Source: Streptomyces chrestomyceticus JCM 4735 (GTDB taxonomy: Bacteria > Actinomycetota > Actinomycetes > Streptomycetales > Streptomycetaceae). Taken from it: 64,000 nt of DNA. Positions 26,901 to 33,806 of the stretch are shown here, piece by piece. The position numbers and the translations under genes are program-made. Under the pieces are notes generated by a model. The model ran no database searches. It saw nothing but the letters and a program-made list of their open reading frames with translations, and was not told where the DNA came from. The stretch spans positions 7,440,001 through 7,504,000 of the forward strand of contig NZ_BHZC01000001.1 in NCBI RefSeq assembly GCF_003865135.1, given 5' to 3'. Numbering within the stretch: the first letter of the stretch is position 1; each line of letters begins with the position of its first letter.

Positions 26901-27808
26901 ATGGCGAGCAGGTTGACCGTGCCGCCGATGGTGGTGGTGATGTAGAAGTACGCGTTGTCGGCGGAGCTGACCTGGGAGGCGACCAGCACCGGCACCAGGT
27001 AGACGACGGCCAGCGAGAACAGCGAACCGGTGTAGTCGCCGGCCAGGAAGCGGCCCATCTCGCGCAGCGACGGCGGCCGGGCGGTGCGCTCGGTGGCCTT
27101 GACGTGCCGGGGCACCAGCCGCCGGAACACCAGCCAGCCCAGCGGCAGCACGGACACTCCGATGGCGGCGACCCAGGAGACGAAGACGCCAGCCGTCGGG
27201 ATCGCCGTGGCGAACACGATCAGCAGCCCTAGCTTGACCGTGGAGAACACCAGGTTGCCGACCGGCACCCACAGCGCGCTGCGCAGCCCGGTCAGCACCC
27301 CGTCCTGGAGGGTCAGCACCGACCAGGCGATCACCGCGACGACGAACCCGAGCCCGTGGACCGGCCCGTGCAGGAAGCGGTACGAGGGCCCCCACAGGTT
27401 CAGGGTGAGCAGGAAGACCGTCGCGGCCAGCGCGACGACCACCGAACTGCCCAGGTACGTACGGAGGACCAGCCGCCCGGTGGCCCGGCCCGCGATCGGG
27501 ATGTAGCGGGCCAGCGCGCCGGTCAGCGTCAGCGAGGTCAGCCCCGCCAGCAGCTTCATCGCGGCGATGGCCGCCGAGCCCTGGCCGACCGCGGACTCCG
27601 TGTAGTACCGGGCCGCGACCAGCCAGAACCCCAGACCGAGCAGCCCGGAGATGCCGGTGTTCAGCATCAGCGCGTAGGCGTTGCGGAAAAGCTGGCTGCC
27701 CCCGCCGCCCGTCCCGCCGGGCCCCAGGCCGCCGAACAGGCGTCGCCGCCCGCCCCCGGCCGGTTCCCGTTCCGTGCGCCGCTCGGTCCGGGTGGTCGTG
27801 TCAGACAC
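23924..27808 (-). CDS. Fusion of a Wzx/MATE-type polysaccharide flippase and a polytopic glycosyltransferase-like membrane domain
   Basis: 1294 residues from GTG 27808, overlapping the deacetylase stop. Residues about 30-450 are a 12-14 helix flippase of the MVF/MATE superfamily (LFRNAYALMLNTGISGLLGLGFW, then GRFLAGDYTGSLFSLAVVYLVPVL and VFGQGYADAATPLLRLFAVG). A Pro/Ala-rich cytoplasmic linker of about 150 residues follows. Residues about 640-1290 form a second polytopic part with large loops (WQHLGFLDYIDRTG, CGWVGQDYFSPQGFTYLLY, GHQLTPFVMLG), resembling GT-C-like or O-antigen-ligase-type membrane proteins. The fusion would link export of lipid-linked sugars to their transfer. The flippase part is firm; the second activity is inference. 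Confidence 0.8.
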   Translation of the reverse strand: MSDTTTRTERRTEREPAGGGRRRLFGGLGPGGTGGGGSQLFRNAYALMLNTGISGLLGLGFWLVAARYYTESAVGQGSAAIAAMKLLAGLTSLTLTGALARYIPIAGRATGRLVLRTYLGSSVVVALAATVFLLTLNLWGPSYRFLHGPVHGLGFVVAVIAWSVLTLQDGVLTGLRSALWVPVGNLVFSTVKLGLLIVFATAIPTAGVFVSWVAAIGVSVLPLGWLVFRRLVPRHVKATERTARPPSLREMGRFLAGDYTGSLFSLAVVYLVPVLVASQVSSADNAYFYITTTIGGTVNLLAINMGASLTVEGSHDPARLAENTRAALRRMARIMIPVCLFLFVCAPYILAVFGQGYADAATPLLRLFAVGAALRVVMEVYFAVLRAQSRTSGLAYMQGLLCALVLGLTVLLLPRMGLTGAGVAEISSLAVIVSIASVKLYRILKGRPSAPLTRAPAEGLAPDGDLADLAVNGDLGDARAPRPDTAVPLMPDRKPETAEGADGAVPHRPSWARRALRDVDTVPLGLHVDFDHMERRPDVRPPAPSWAQDDGDAGTERPVPAGPVAPAAPAAPTKMYRAEPAPAPTEDEPPDRSAPAPSAPADAPAPRRTASASLKARLTAPGPLGTRLTARLGDRPDLGIWVLLSAALLLFWLPLRGMNDADLDRMGGLGLISVLPAATLLGAVLLVLAFASALWLSRPRRVLLAAVLILTVVALHALPAVLEAEPRFPTAWQHLGFLDYIDRTGTAVPDLDARWSWPGFFAAAQFLAEACGVTDFTEVLRWWPLAIQLLYLAPVFLLLKSVRAGWRAKWSAAWLFALCGWVGQDYFSPQGFTYLLYLVFAAILLVWFRDPRVLRGKRWPGEAEVAPAGRGQQVALLSVLALLFTASVAGHQLTPFVMLGVLTFLVLVRRTSLYGLPLLFGVVVVVWVGFLAEPYWSGHFDELFGGVGGIGGNVSSSVTGRIGTGDSIHKLVLYTRVALAGGVLALACWGVLRRRAAGFSERSLLVLTFVPFLAFGMQSYGGEMALRVFMFALPGACVLGALALFPRAAGTRRGLGPLAALLTGVVLMTGFLVARWGNEPFERVRPGEVAAMDYVYAHDRPTARLLWPSNDTVNDVTPAIPWGAKDMERVQYVPVLAPRDPVLTDSVVDALRDAGPHSYFMVNRAQAESLRLGSGYAATWEQRLRTALDQRPELRRVMGNAHAALYELKQQPPGPVDEPAPGPAGPRITWTSWSVVGALAAGALILLLGAREVVRVAVRPSVRKLRWMQSSFWFTLPLLLVFLVALVQRFVTMS

Positions 27809-28613
27809 GGCTTCCGTGCACCTTCCCCACTGCCTTGGCCGCCTGACGGGCCCTGCGGACCACGGCGTATCCCTTGGTGAGTGCCCGCTCCCGGGCGAAG
27901 TACCGGCCCACGGCCCGGCCCTCCACCAGCCGCGCGAACTCCTCGGTGGCGGTGTCGCGCCGTACCGTCAGCCGGGTCAGCGCGTACGGGCCCTGGCAGC
28001 GGCCCGCCAGGGCGTTGTTCACCGCCAGCGACTGCCGGAAGCCCGCACCGCGCACCGCCCGCCGCACCCGACGGCTGGAATGGCCGTAGGGGTAGGCGAA
28101 CGACACCGGGGGAGCCCCCAGTTCGTCGGCGACGAGGTGCTTGCAGCGGGTGACCTCGGACCACAGGCGGTCGTCGGACACCTGGTCCAGTTGCGGGTGG
28201 GTGTGGCTGTGACCGCCGATCTCCAGTCCGGCGGCGGCCAGTTCACGCGTCTGGTCCCAGTCCAGCATGGTGTCCAGGGCACCCCCGGTGTCGTACGGGC
28301 CGCGCAGCCAGCCGGTCGAGACGAACAGGGTGGCCGTGAACCCGTACCCGGACAGCACGGGCAGGGCGTGCCGGTGCACGCCCTCGTAGCCGTCGTCGAA
28401 GGTGATCAGCACCGGCCGCTCGGGCAGCGGCCGGCCGCCCCGCCACGCCGCCCCCAGCTCTGCGGTGGTCAGCGGGGTGAAGCCGCGGTCGTCCAGTACG
28501 GCCATCTGCTCGGCGAACGCCTGCGGGGTCACGGACAGGTCCAGCGCGGCGGGCGAGGGCGCGTGCGCGATCGCGTGGTACATCAGGATCGGCACCGTGC
28601 ACGGTGTGGTCAT
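27801..28613 (-). CDS. Polysaccharide deacetylase (NodB homology domain, CE4)
   Basis: 270 residues; ATG 28613 overlaps the upstream stop (ATGA). NodB motifs are all present: LITFDDGYEG (catalytic Asp and metal Asp), GGHSHTHPQLDQ (metal His-x-x-x-His), and VSFAYPYGHSS. An N-terminal PILMYHAIA is typical of PgaB/IcaB-like enzymes. It removes N-acetyl groups from a cell-surface amino sugar polymer, or from a lipid-linked intermediate since no signal peptide is seen. Its place between the glycosyltransferases and the flippase fusion supports a role in polymer assembly. Confidence 0.9.
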   Translation of the reverse strand: MTTPCTVPILMYHAIAHAPSPAALDLSVTPQAFAEQMAVLDDRGFTPLTTAELGAAWRGGRPLPERPVLITFDDGYEGVHRHALPVLSGYGFTATLFVSTGWLRGPYDTGGALDTMLDWDQTRELAAAGLEIGGHSHTHPQLDQVSDDRLWSEVTRCKHLVADELGAPPVSFAYPYGHSSRRVRRAVRGAGFRQSLAVNNALAGRCQGPYALTRLTVRRDTATEEFARLVEGRAVGRYFARERALTKGYAVVRRARQAAKAVGKVHGSRV

Positions 28614-29749
28614 GCCACCGCCCCCTCGTCGCCCGGGGCCGCGGGCCCGCCGCCGCCCGTCCGGGAGGCCGCGGGGACCGTCGCCCCGGCCGGTTCGTGC
28701 GGGCCCGCGGGTTCCCGGGCCGTACCTCCCGTCCCGTCCGGCACGGGCACTACCACGAAGCCGCTGCGGCCCACCGTCCGCCGGTCGCGCCGCGCCCGCA
28801 GGCTGCCGAACGCGTAGCCGAACGCGGTGGCGGACACCCCGGCGACGATCGCGCCCGCCCGGCCGGCGCCACCGGGCCGCCGCAGCAGCGCGTCGCGCAC
28901 ACCGCGCGCGACGCCCGCCGGGAGCACCCGGGTCGCGTAGCGCCGCTCCGTCGACAGCCCCTCCCGCGCGCCCACGCTGCGGGTCACCAGCGCCTTGGAC
29001 AGGCCCTCCGCGTACGTACGGGAACGGAAGTACGCGAAGCGCTCCCGGCCCGGCGGCACCCGGTGGTGGATCACCGACCGGTCGTCGACCAGCAGCACGG
29101 CGTCCGGCACCGCGCGGGCCAGCCGGATGCACAGCTCGGTCTCCTCGCAGCCCAGCGGCCGTTTCCCGGCGTCTCTGCCGATGCCGGTGGCGAACCCGCC
29201 GGCGATCTCGAACGCCTCCCTCCGGAAGGAGGCGTTGCCGCCCAGGACGTTGCGGACGCGCACGGTGTGCGGGCCGCCGGTGCCGTCGGGGAACAGCCCC
29301 CGGTACGCGCAGCCCACCACCCAGTCGAACTCCTCGGGGAACCAGGCCGGCCGGCGCCCGGAGGCCCACACCGGCTCGGTCCGGCCGCCGACGGCCAGCA
29401 CCCGGGGGTCGGCGTACCCCTCGGCGAAGTGCAGCAGCCAGTCGCGTTCGGCCACCGCGTCGTCGTCCAGGAAGGCGATCACCTCACCCGTGGACTCCGC
29501 GACGCCGGTGTTGCGCCCGGCGGACAGGCCGCGCGGACCGGCGTTGGCCAGGACGCGGACCGGGCCGGCCGGTCCGGGTGACGCGAAACGTTCCCTCAGC
29601 CGGTCCAGCAGGGCCGGATTGTGGTCGACCACGAGCAGCAGCTCATGGGCCGGATGGGACTGGCCGTGCACCGAGGCCACCGCGGCGAGGATGTCGTCCC
29701 AGCGGTCCTCGGTGTACGCGCAGACGACCACGGAGACGCGGACGCTCAA
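28610..29749 (-). CDS. Family 2 glycosyltransferase
   Basis: 379 residues from TTG 29749 with GGGAGAGG upstream; the TTG overlaps the previous stop (TTGA). The GT-A fold is clear: VSVVVCAYTEDRWDDILAAVASV, GRNTGVAESTGEVIAFLDDDAVAE with the D-x-D metal site, NVLGGNASFRREAFEIAGGF, and CEETELCIRL, the catalytic ED-x-E-like motif. The C-terminal 60 residues are Pro/Gly/Thr-rich and probably disordered. It transfers a sugar from a nucleotide donor, probably to the lipid-linked glycan flipped by the fusion protein. Specificity is unknown. Confidence 0.9.
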   Translation of the reverse strand: MSVRVSVVVCAYTEDRWDDILAAVASVHGQSHPAHELLLVVDHNPALLDRLRERFASPGPAGPVRVLANAGPRGLSAGRNTGVAESTGEVIAFLDDDAVAERDWLLHFAEGYADPRVLAVGGRTEPVWASGRRPAWFPEEFDWVVGCAYRGLFPDGTGGPHTVRVRNVLGGNASFRREAFEIAGGFATGIGRDAGKRPLGCEETELCIRLARAVPDAVLLVDDRSVIHHRVPPGRERFAYFRSRTYAEGLSKALVTRSVGAREGLSTERRYATRVLPAGVARGVRDALLRRPGGAGRAGAIVAGVSATAFGYAFGSLRARRDRRTVGRSGFVVVPVPDGTGGTAREPAGPHEPAGATVPAASRTGGGGPAAPGDEGAVA

Positions 29750-30561
29750 GACGCCTCTCCCGTGATCATGGCGGGGCGGGCGGGGCGCCGGTGGCGGGTG
29801 CTGCGCTCGCGCAGTATCACCTTCAGGACCCGGAACCCGTCCCGTACGGCGCGCAGGTTGCTCACGCCGTGGATGCGGTTGTACTCGTGGCTGGGGATCT
29901 CCTGCACCTTCAGACCGGCCTTGACCACGCGGATGTTCATCAGCGTCTCGACCTCGAACCCGTTGCAGTCCAGGGCGATCCGGTCCAGGCAGTGCCGCCA
30001 GAAGGCGTTGTAGCCGTAGCACAGGTCGGTGTAGCGGGCGCCGAACTTGGCGTTGACCACGGTGGTCAGCACCCGGTTGCCCAGCTTGCGCACCGGCGTC
30101 ATGTCGTCGGTGCCGCCGCCGTTGGCGAACCGCGAGCCCTTGGCGAAGTCCGCGCCCCCCACCAGCGCGGAGACATAGCTGACGATCTCGGCGCCGTCCG
30201 CCGAGCCGTCCGCGTCGACCATCACGATGATGTCGCCGGTGCAGGCGGCGAATCCGCTGATCAGGGCGTCCCCCTTGCCCTTGCCGCGCTGTTCGACGAC
30301 CTTGACGTCCGGCCGCAGTTCCCGCGCCACCGCGACCGTGTCGTCGGTGGAATTCCCGTCCACCAGGACGACTTCGTGTATCCACTCCGGAAGTGTCTTG
30401 AAGACGTACGGAAGATTCTCCGCCTCGTTCATGGCGGGTATGACGACACTGACCGGCGGAGCTATGGCCAGATGCGAGGAAACGGGACGGTATTGTCCCT
30501 CGGCGCGCACCGGCGTCAACGGCTTCTGATCCGTTTCCGCGGAGTGGAGAAAAGAACTCAT
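29746..30561 (-). CDS. Dolichyl-phosphate mannosyltransferase-like family 2 glycosyltransferase
   Basis: 271 residues; ATG 30561 with AGGGA nine bases upstream. Motifs: SVVIPAMNEAENLPYVF, EVVLVDGNSTDDTV, GKGKGDALISGFAACTGDIIVMVDADGS (D-x-D) and GFEVETLMNIRVVKAGLKVQEIPSHEY. This is the DPM1/polyprenyl-phosphate glycosyltransferase pattern, without C-terminal membrane helices. It probably loads a sugar onto polyprenyl phosphate at the start of the pathway. It is the first gene of the coupled set GT2-GT2-deacetylase-flippase; a 387-base untranslated region with a hairpin lies upstream. Confidence 0.9.
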   Translation of the reverse strand: MSSFLHSAETDQKPLTPVRAEGQYRPVSSHLAIAPPVSVVIPAMNEAENLPYVFKTLPEWIHEVVLVDGNSTDDTVAVARELRPDVKVVEQRGKGKGDALISGFAACTGDIIVMVDADGSADGAEIVSYVSALVGGADFAKGSRFANGGGTDDMTPVRKLGNRVLTTVVNAKFGARYTDLCYGYNAFWRHCLDRIALDCNGFEVETLMNIRVVKAGLKVQEIPSHEYNRIHGVSNLRAVRDGFRVLKVILRERSTRHRRPARPAMITGEAS

Positions 30562-30948
30562 GAGTCTGTTTCCCTCTCGTCCGGTGGGCCGCCCACCCCC
30601 GGGCGGCCCGGATGGGTATCCGGTTCGAAAGGGGGGTTCACACCCCGTTCACGACGGCAAAGATCTTTCGCCGGGTGCACAGGGTGAGCTGGCATGCGTG
30701 TTTACGGCCGCGCGGCACGTGTCCCGATGATCGGCGGTGGTTCTCGGCATGTGAAGATCGGACACGGCACCCCCCTACCGCGCCCCGCCCCGGGCCCTGT
30801 CGCGGCGCTTGAGCCCTCCCCTGGAGCCGCCTTGCATGACGTGCCGGTGCGGGTGGTGTACGACGGTATTGATGACTGGGACTCTATGGCAATACCTCGA
30901 CCTCGCATCCCGTTCTGGGTCATTGGCGGATATGGAGCGGTCCGTTGA
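30562..30948. other. 387-base gap between the glycosyltransferase operon and the CelD-like gene
   Basis: Both neighbours are on the minus strand, so this holds the promoter and leader of the glycosyltransferase operon and the 3' end of the CelD transcript. A 9-bp hairpin lies at 30586-30609. The stretch 30840-30930 is unusually A/T-rich for this DNA (for example TATTGATGACTGGGACTCTA), which would suit a promoter. I see no credible gene. Confidence 0.5.
30586..30609 (-). promoter_or_regulatory. Leader hairpin before the glycosyltransferase operon
   Basis: GGGCCGCCC at 30586-30594 pairs perfectly with 30601-30609 across a six-base loop (ACCCCC). It starts 24 bases upstream of the ATG at 30561, just before the SD. 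It could be an operator, an attenuator or an RNA structure affecting translation; none is proven. Confidence 0.45.
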
Positions 30949-32046
30949 TCAGCCGCGCGACCGGATTCGGCCCATCCGTTTGAGGAGGCGATCGGCCGGC
31001 CCGAACAATTCCGGCCGGGACACCACCGTGTTGCGCAAAGCCCGCACCGGGACGCGGTGTGCGCGATGGCACAGCGCGACCGGATGGCGGTGCCGTGACA
31101 CCCATCCCTCGGAAACGGTCAGTTCACGCGTCTTGAGGCAGTCCTTGTACTGTTTTTCACCACGTCCCAGATCGATGTAGGAGATCCCTTCGGCGGCGGC
31201 CCCTTCGGCCATGTGCAGATGCAGCACCAGGCCCGGTGAGAATTTCGCGTACGCCGGGTCGTAGGCGGGGAACCAGCAGGACAGCACCCGCTCGGAGCGG
31301 ATGCCGAAGTGCGCGGCGACCGGCGTGTCGCCCGCGTAGAGCACCGACAGCAGACCGGCGAAGGACCCGTTGCGGGTGTGGAAGAGCTGGTCGACGAGGT
31401 GGACGATCCAGGGGTGGGCGAAGCGGTCGCTCCGCCCCGTCCTGCGGTACTGCGCCGACTTCCAGTCGAGCAGCCGGTGCAGCACCGCCGGGTCCCGTTC
31501 GTCGTGCACGTACCGCACCGGGCCGACCTCCCGGCCCAGCTTGCGCTCCTTGGTCCGGGTCCGGCGGGTGAACTTCGGGGAGTTCGCCAGCAGCCACGTC
31601 AGATACGCCTCGTACCCCTGGTCCAGGTCGATGACGGGGGAGGGGAAGCTGTGCACCGGCACCGTCTCGAACGGCTTCTGGCCCTCCACCAGGTGGTCGA
31701 ACTCCAGCACCGACAGCCCGCAGGCCTGCAGCAGTTCGTGGGAGTCCCACTGGAAGCCGGGCCGGTGCACCAGGCCCTGGGCGTCGGAGACGCCCAGCCC
31801 GATCGCCCGCCCGACGCCCAGCGCCGAGCGCTGGAAGGGCAGGAAGGCGGCCGGCCGGCCGTCCTCCCGGATCACCGCGATGCGTACCCCCCGTCGGCAG
31901 CGGCCGACGGCGAGGGCGAACTCGGGTGCGAGGAAAGGATTGGCCAACTGGGGTGTGCCCAGCAGATGGGCCTGTGACTGCACCGCGCTCCACGCCGCCC
32001 GGTCGGTGCCGTTGAGTTCACCCGGGCGGTACACGCTGATGTCCAC
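30949..32046 (-). CDS. CelD/BcsL-like GNAT acyltransferase (FemAB-type fold)
   Basis: 365 residues from GTG 32046, one base after the upstream stop. The sequence has the CelD/BcsL and FemAB-like pattern: HLLGTPQLANPFLAPEFALAVG, IREDGRPAAFLPFQRS, GFQWDSHELLQACGL, then in the second half SFAGLLSVLYAGDTPVAAHFG, CWFPAYDPAYAKFSPGLVLHLHMAE and ISYIDLGRGEKQYKDCL. These proteins are linked to acylation of surface polysaccharides such as cellulose, or to peptidoglycan-type aminoacyl transfer. The neighbourhood favours polymer modification. A longer start at 32100 would overlap the upstream gene and is less likely. Confidence 0.82.
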   Translation of the reverse strand: MDISVYRPGELNGTDRAAWSAVQSQAHLLGTPQLANPFLAPEFALAVGRCRRGVRIAVIREDGRPAAFLPFQRSALGVGRAIGLGVSDAQGLVHRPGFQWDSHELLQACGLSVLEFDHLVEGQKPFETVPVHSFPSPVIDLDQGYEAYLTWLLANSPKFTRRTRTKERKLGREVGPVRYVHDERDPAVLHRLLDWKSAQYRRTGRSDRFAHPWIVHLVDQLFHTRNGSFAGLLSVLYAGDTPVAAHFGIRSERVLSCWFPAYDPAYAKFSPGLVLHLHMAEGAAAEGISYIDLGRGEKQYKDCLKTRELTVSEGWVSRHRHPVALCHRAHRVPVRALRNTVVSRPELFGPADRLLKRMGRIRSRG

Positions 32047-32047
32047 G

Positions 32048-32569
32048 TCAGTTCGTCCGACTTCCCCGTCCACGGGCGCCGCTGTGCCGGCGCCGCACAC
32101 TGACCGCTAGGAACACGATGCCGCTGAGCACGGCGACGGCCACGACTCCGCCCCGCGCCGACCAGATGTGCAGCGCGAGCATGGCCTGGGCGACCAGCAG
32201 GTCCGCCGCGACGGCCGCGGCCCCCGCGACGACGGCCCTGCTGAGCGGGTCGAGCCGGCCCAGCGCGGTGGCGACGGCCGCGGCGGGCGCCAGCACCAGG
32301 AAGAAGAGGGTGCAGGGCGCGCGCAGCGGCGAGGCGATGTCGGCGAGCGCCAGGAAGGCGCCCACGGCTCCCACGGCCACGGCCGCCCCGGCCAGTACGG
32401 GTGCCGAGTCGGCGCGCAGCCGCCCGCCGCCCCGGCCGTCCGCGCCCGGCCCGGGGCCACCCGGCTCCGGGCCGCCTGGACCGTCGCCTCCCGGACCGCC
32501 GTACGCGGGCCCGTCGCCGACGGCTCTGCCGCCGTCCGATGTGTTGCCGTTGATGGTCTTGATGTGCAT
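32048..32569 (-). CDS. Small integral membrane protein
   Basis: 173 residues from the ATG at 32569 (MHIKTINGNTSDGG). An earlier ATG at 32611 is possible, and neither has a strong SD. A Gly/Pro-rich cytoplasmic N-terminus of about 55 residues precedes four transmembrane helices (VLAGAAVAVGAVGAFLALADI, LFFLVLAPAAAVATALG, VVAGAAAVAADLLVAQAML, GVVAVAVLSGIVFLAVSVR). It resembles the DUF-type membrane partners found in Streptomyces exopolysaccharide loci, but I cannot name the family. It is probably cotranscribed with the CelD-like gene (1-base gap). Confidence 0.7.
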   Translation of the reverse strand: MHIKTINGNTSDGGRAVGDGPAYGGPGGDGPGGPEPGGPGPGADGRGGGRLRADSAPVLAGAAVAVGAVGAFLALADIASPLRAPCTLFFLVLAPAAAVATALGRLDPLSRAVVAGAAAVAADLLVAQAMLALHIWSARGGVVAVAVLSGIVFLAVSVRRRHSGARGRGSRTN

Positions 32570-32925
32570 TGGCAGCTTTGCCCCCCAGAACCGCCTGATG
32601 CCGGGCTTCAATGTCGCGCAGCGGGCGCGGGGGCGTCAAGACGCGAAGAAGGTGTGAACGGGCCATGTCCAGCACATGGTTGGGCCCTGGCCGCCACGTG
32701 ACGGGGAGGGGCGCCGGGGCGGCCCGGCCGGATCGCAGCGGTGGCGGGCCCCGGCGCGCCGGTGTGCCTCCGGTCGGACGATGGGTATGTCATATACGCG
32801 TCATGCCGATGCCGCGACACGTCCACCGAGATCACCCGTGATCGTGAGAAAGCGTGTCAACACTTCCCGTACCGGATGGGTCCTGCTACATCAGGAGTGG
32901 CAGAGATCCTGCTCAGGGAGGTTCC
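32570..32925. other. Divergent promoter region between the membrane protein and the lipase
   Basis: This 356-base gap separates divergent genes. The stretch near 32784-32905 is less G/C-rich (ATGTCATATACGCGTCATGC, CTACATCAGG) and probably carries the lipase promoter; TTGACA occurs on the minus strand near 32856-32861. I see no convincing open reading frame with an SD. Confidence 0.45.
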
Positions 32926-33729
32926 ATGAGACTGTCCCGACGCGCGACGACGGCGTCCGCGTTCCTCGTCACCACGGCGCTCGCGCTCTCCTGCGCGAGC
33001 GCCGCCGTGTCCGCACCCCGGCCGAAGGCCACCGACTACGTGGCCCTCGGCGACTCCTACTCCTCAGGTGTGGGGGCGGGCAGCTACGACAGCGGCAGCG
33101 GCTCCTGCAAGCGCAGCACCAGGGCGTACCCGGCCCTCTGGGCCGCCGCCCACAAGCCCGCATCCTACCACTTCACGGCCTGTTCCGGCGCCCGCACGGG
33201 CGATGTGGTGGCCAACCAGCTCGCCCCGCTCAACTCCGGCACGGACCTGGTGAGCATCACCATCGGCGGCAACGACGCGGGCTTCGCCGACACCATGACC
33301 ACCTGCGCCCTCCAGGGCGAGACCGCCTGCCTGAACCGCGTCGCCACGGCCCGCGCCTACGTCAAGCAGACCCTGCCCGGCAAGCTGGACCAGGTGTACG
33401 ACGCCATCGACGGCAAGGCGCCCGCCGCCCGGGTCGTCGTCCTCGGCTACCCCCGCTTCTACAAGCTCGGCAGTTGCTCCGTCGGCCTCTCGGAGAAGTC
33501 CCGTGCGGCGATCAACGCCGCCGCCGACGACATCAACGCCGTCACCGCCAAGCGCGCCGCCGACCACGGCTTCACCTTCGCAGACGTCAACACGACCTTC
33601 GCCGGGCACGAGATCTGCTCCTCGGCCCCCTGGCTGCACAGTGTGACCCTCCCGGTGGAGAACTCCTACCACCCCACCGCCAACGGCCAGTCCAAGGGCT
33701 ACCTGCCCGTCTTCGACTCCGCCGCCTGA
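32926..33729 (+). CDS. Secreted GDSL/SGNH family lipase/esterase
   Basis: 267 residues; ATG 32926 with AGGGAGG four bases upstream. A signal peptide (MRLSRRATTASAFLVTTALALSC) precedes the mature enzyme. SGNH blocks: ALGDSYSSGVGAGSY (nucleophile Ser), the block II region TACSGARTGDVV, ITIGGNDAGF (block III Asn), and SYHPTANGQ (block V His). Paired cysteines (SGSCKR/TACSG, TTCA/TACL, SCSV/EICS) suggest three disulfides, as in Streptomyces lipases of the SCO1725 and S. rimosus type. It hydrolyses acyl esters outside the cell. A clear terminator follows. Confidence 0.95.
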   Translation: MRLSRRATTASAFLVTTALALSCASAAVSAPRPKATDYVALGDSYSSGVGAGSYDSGSGSCKRSTRAYPALWAAAHKPASYHFTACSGARTGDVVANQLAPLNSGTDLVSITIGGNDAGFADTMTTCALQGETACLNRVATARAYVKQTLPGKLDQVYDAIDGKAPAARVVVLGYPRFYKLGSCSVGLSEKSRAAINAAADDINAVTAKRAADHGFTFADVNTTFAGHEICSSAPWLHSVTLPVENSYHPTANGQSKGYLPVFDSAA

Positions 33730-33751
33730 CCCCGCCCCGCCCCCCTCAGGA

Positions 33752-33778
33752 GAAGTCCCGCCCGCCGGGTGGGGCTTC
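33752..33778 (+). terminator. Bidirectional terminator between lipase and kinase genes
   Basis: GAAGTCCCGCCC (33752-33763), a three-base loop and GGGTGGGGCTTC (33767-33778) form a 12-bp RNA stem with two G-U wobbles, followed by TTCC. The two flanking genes converge here. Confidence 0.85.
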
Positions 33779-33806
33779 TTCCGCGTTCGGGGGCTTGGCG
33801 CCGCCG

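Noticed and set aside
24203..27232. 1009-codon open frame on the + strand opposite the flippase fusion
   Set aside because: The product is a His/Gln/Arg-rich nonsense-like sequence typical of antisense G+C-rich frames; the minus frame has clear membrane helices.
32048..32100. Longer start (32100) for the CelD-like protein
   Set aside because: It would overlap the upstream gene by 53 bases, and the extra residues (MCGAGTAAPVDGEVGRTD) have no family resemblance.
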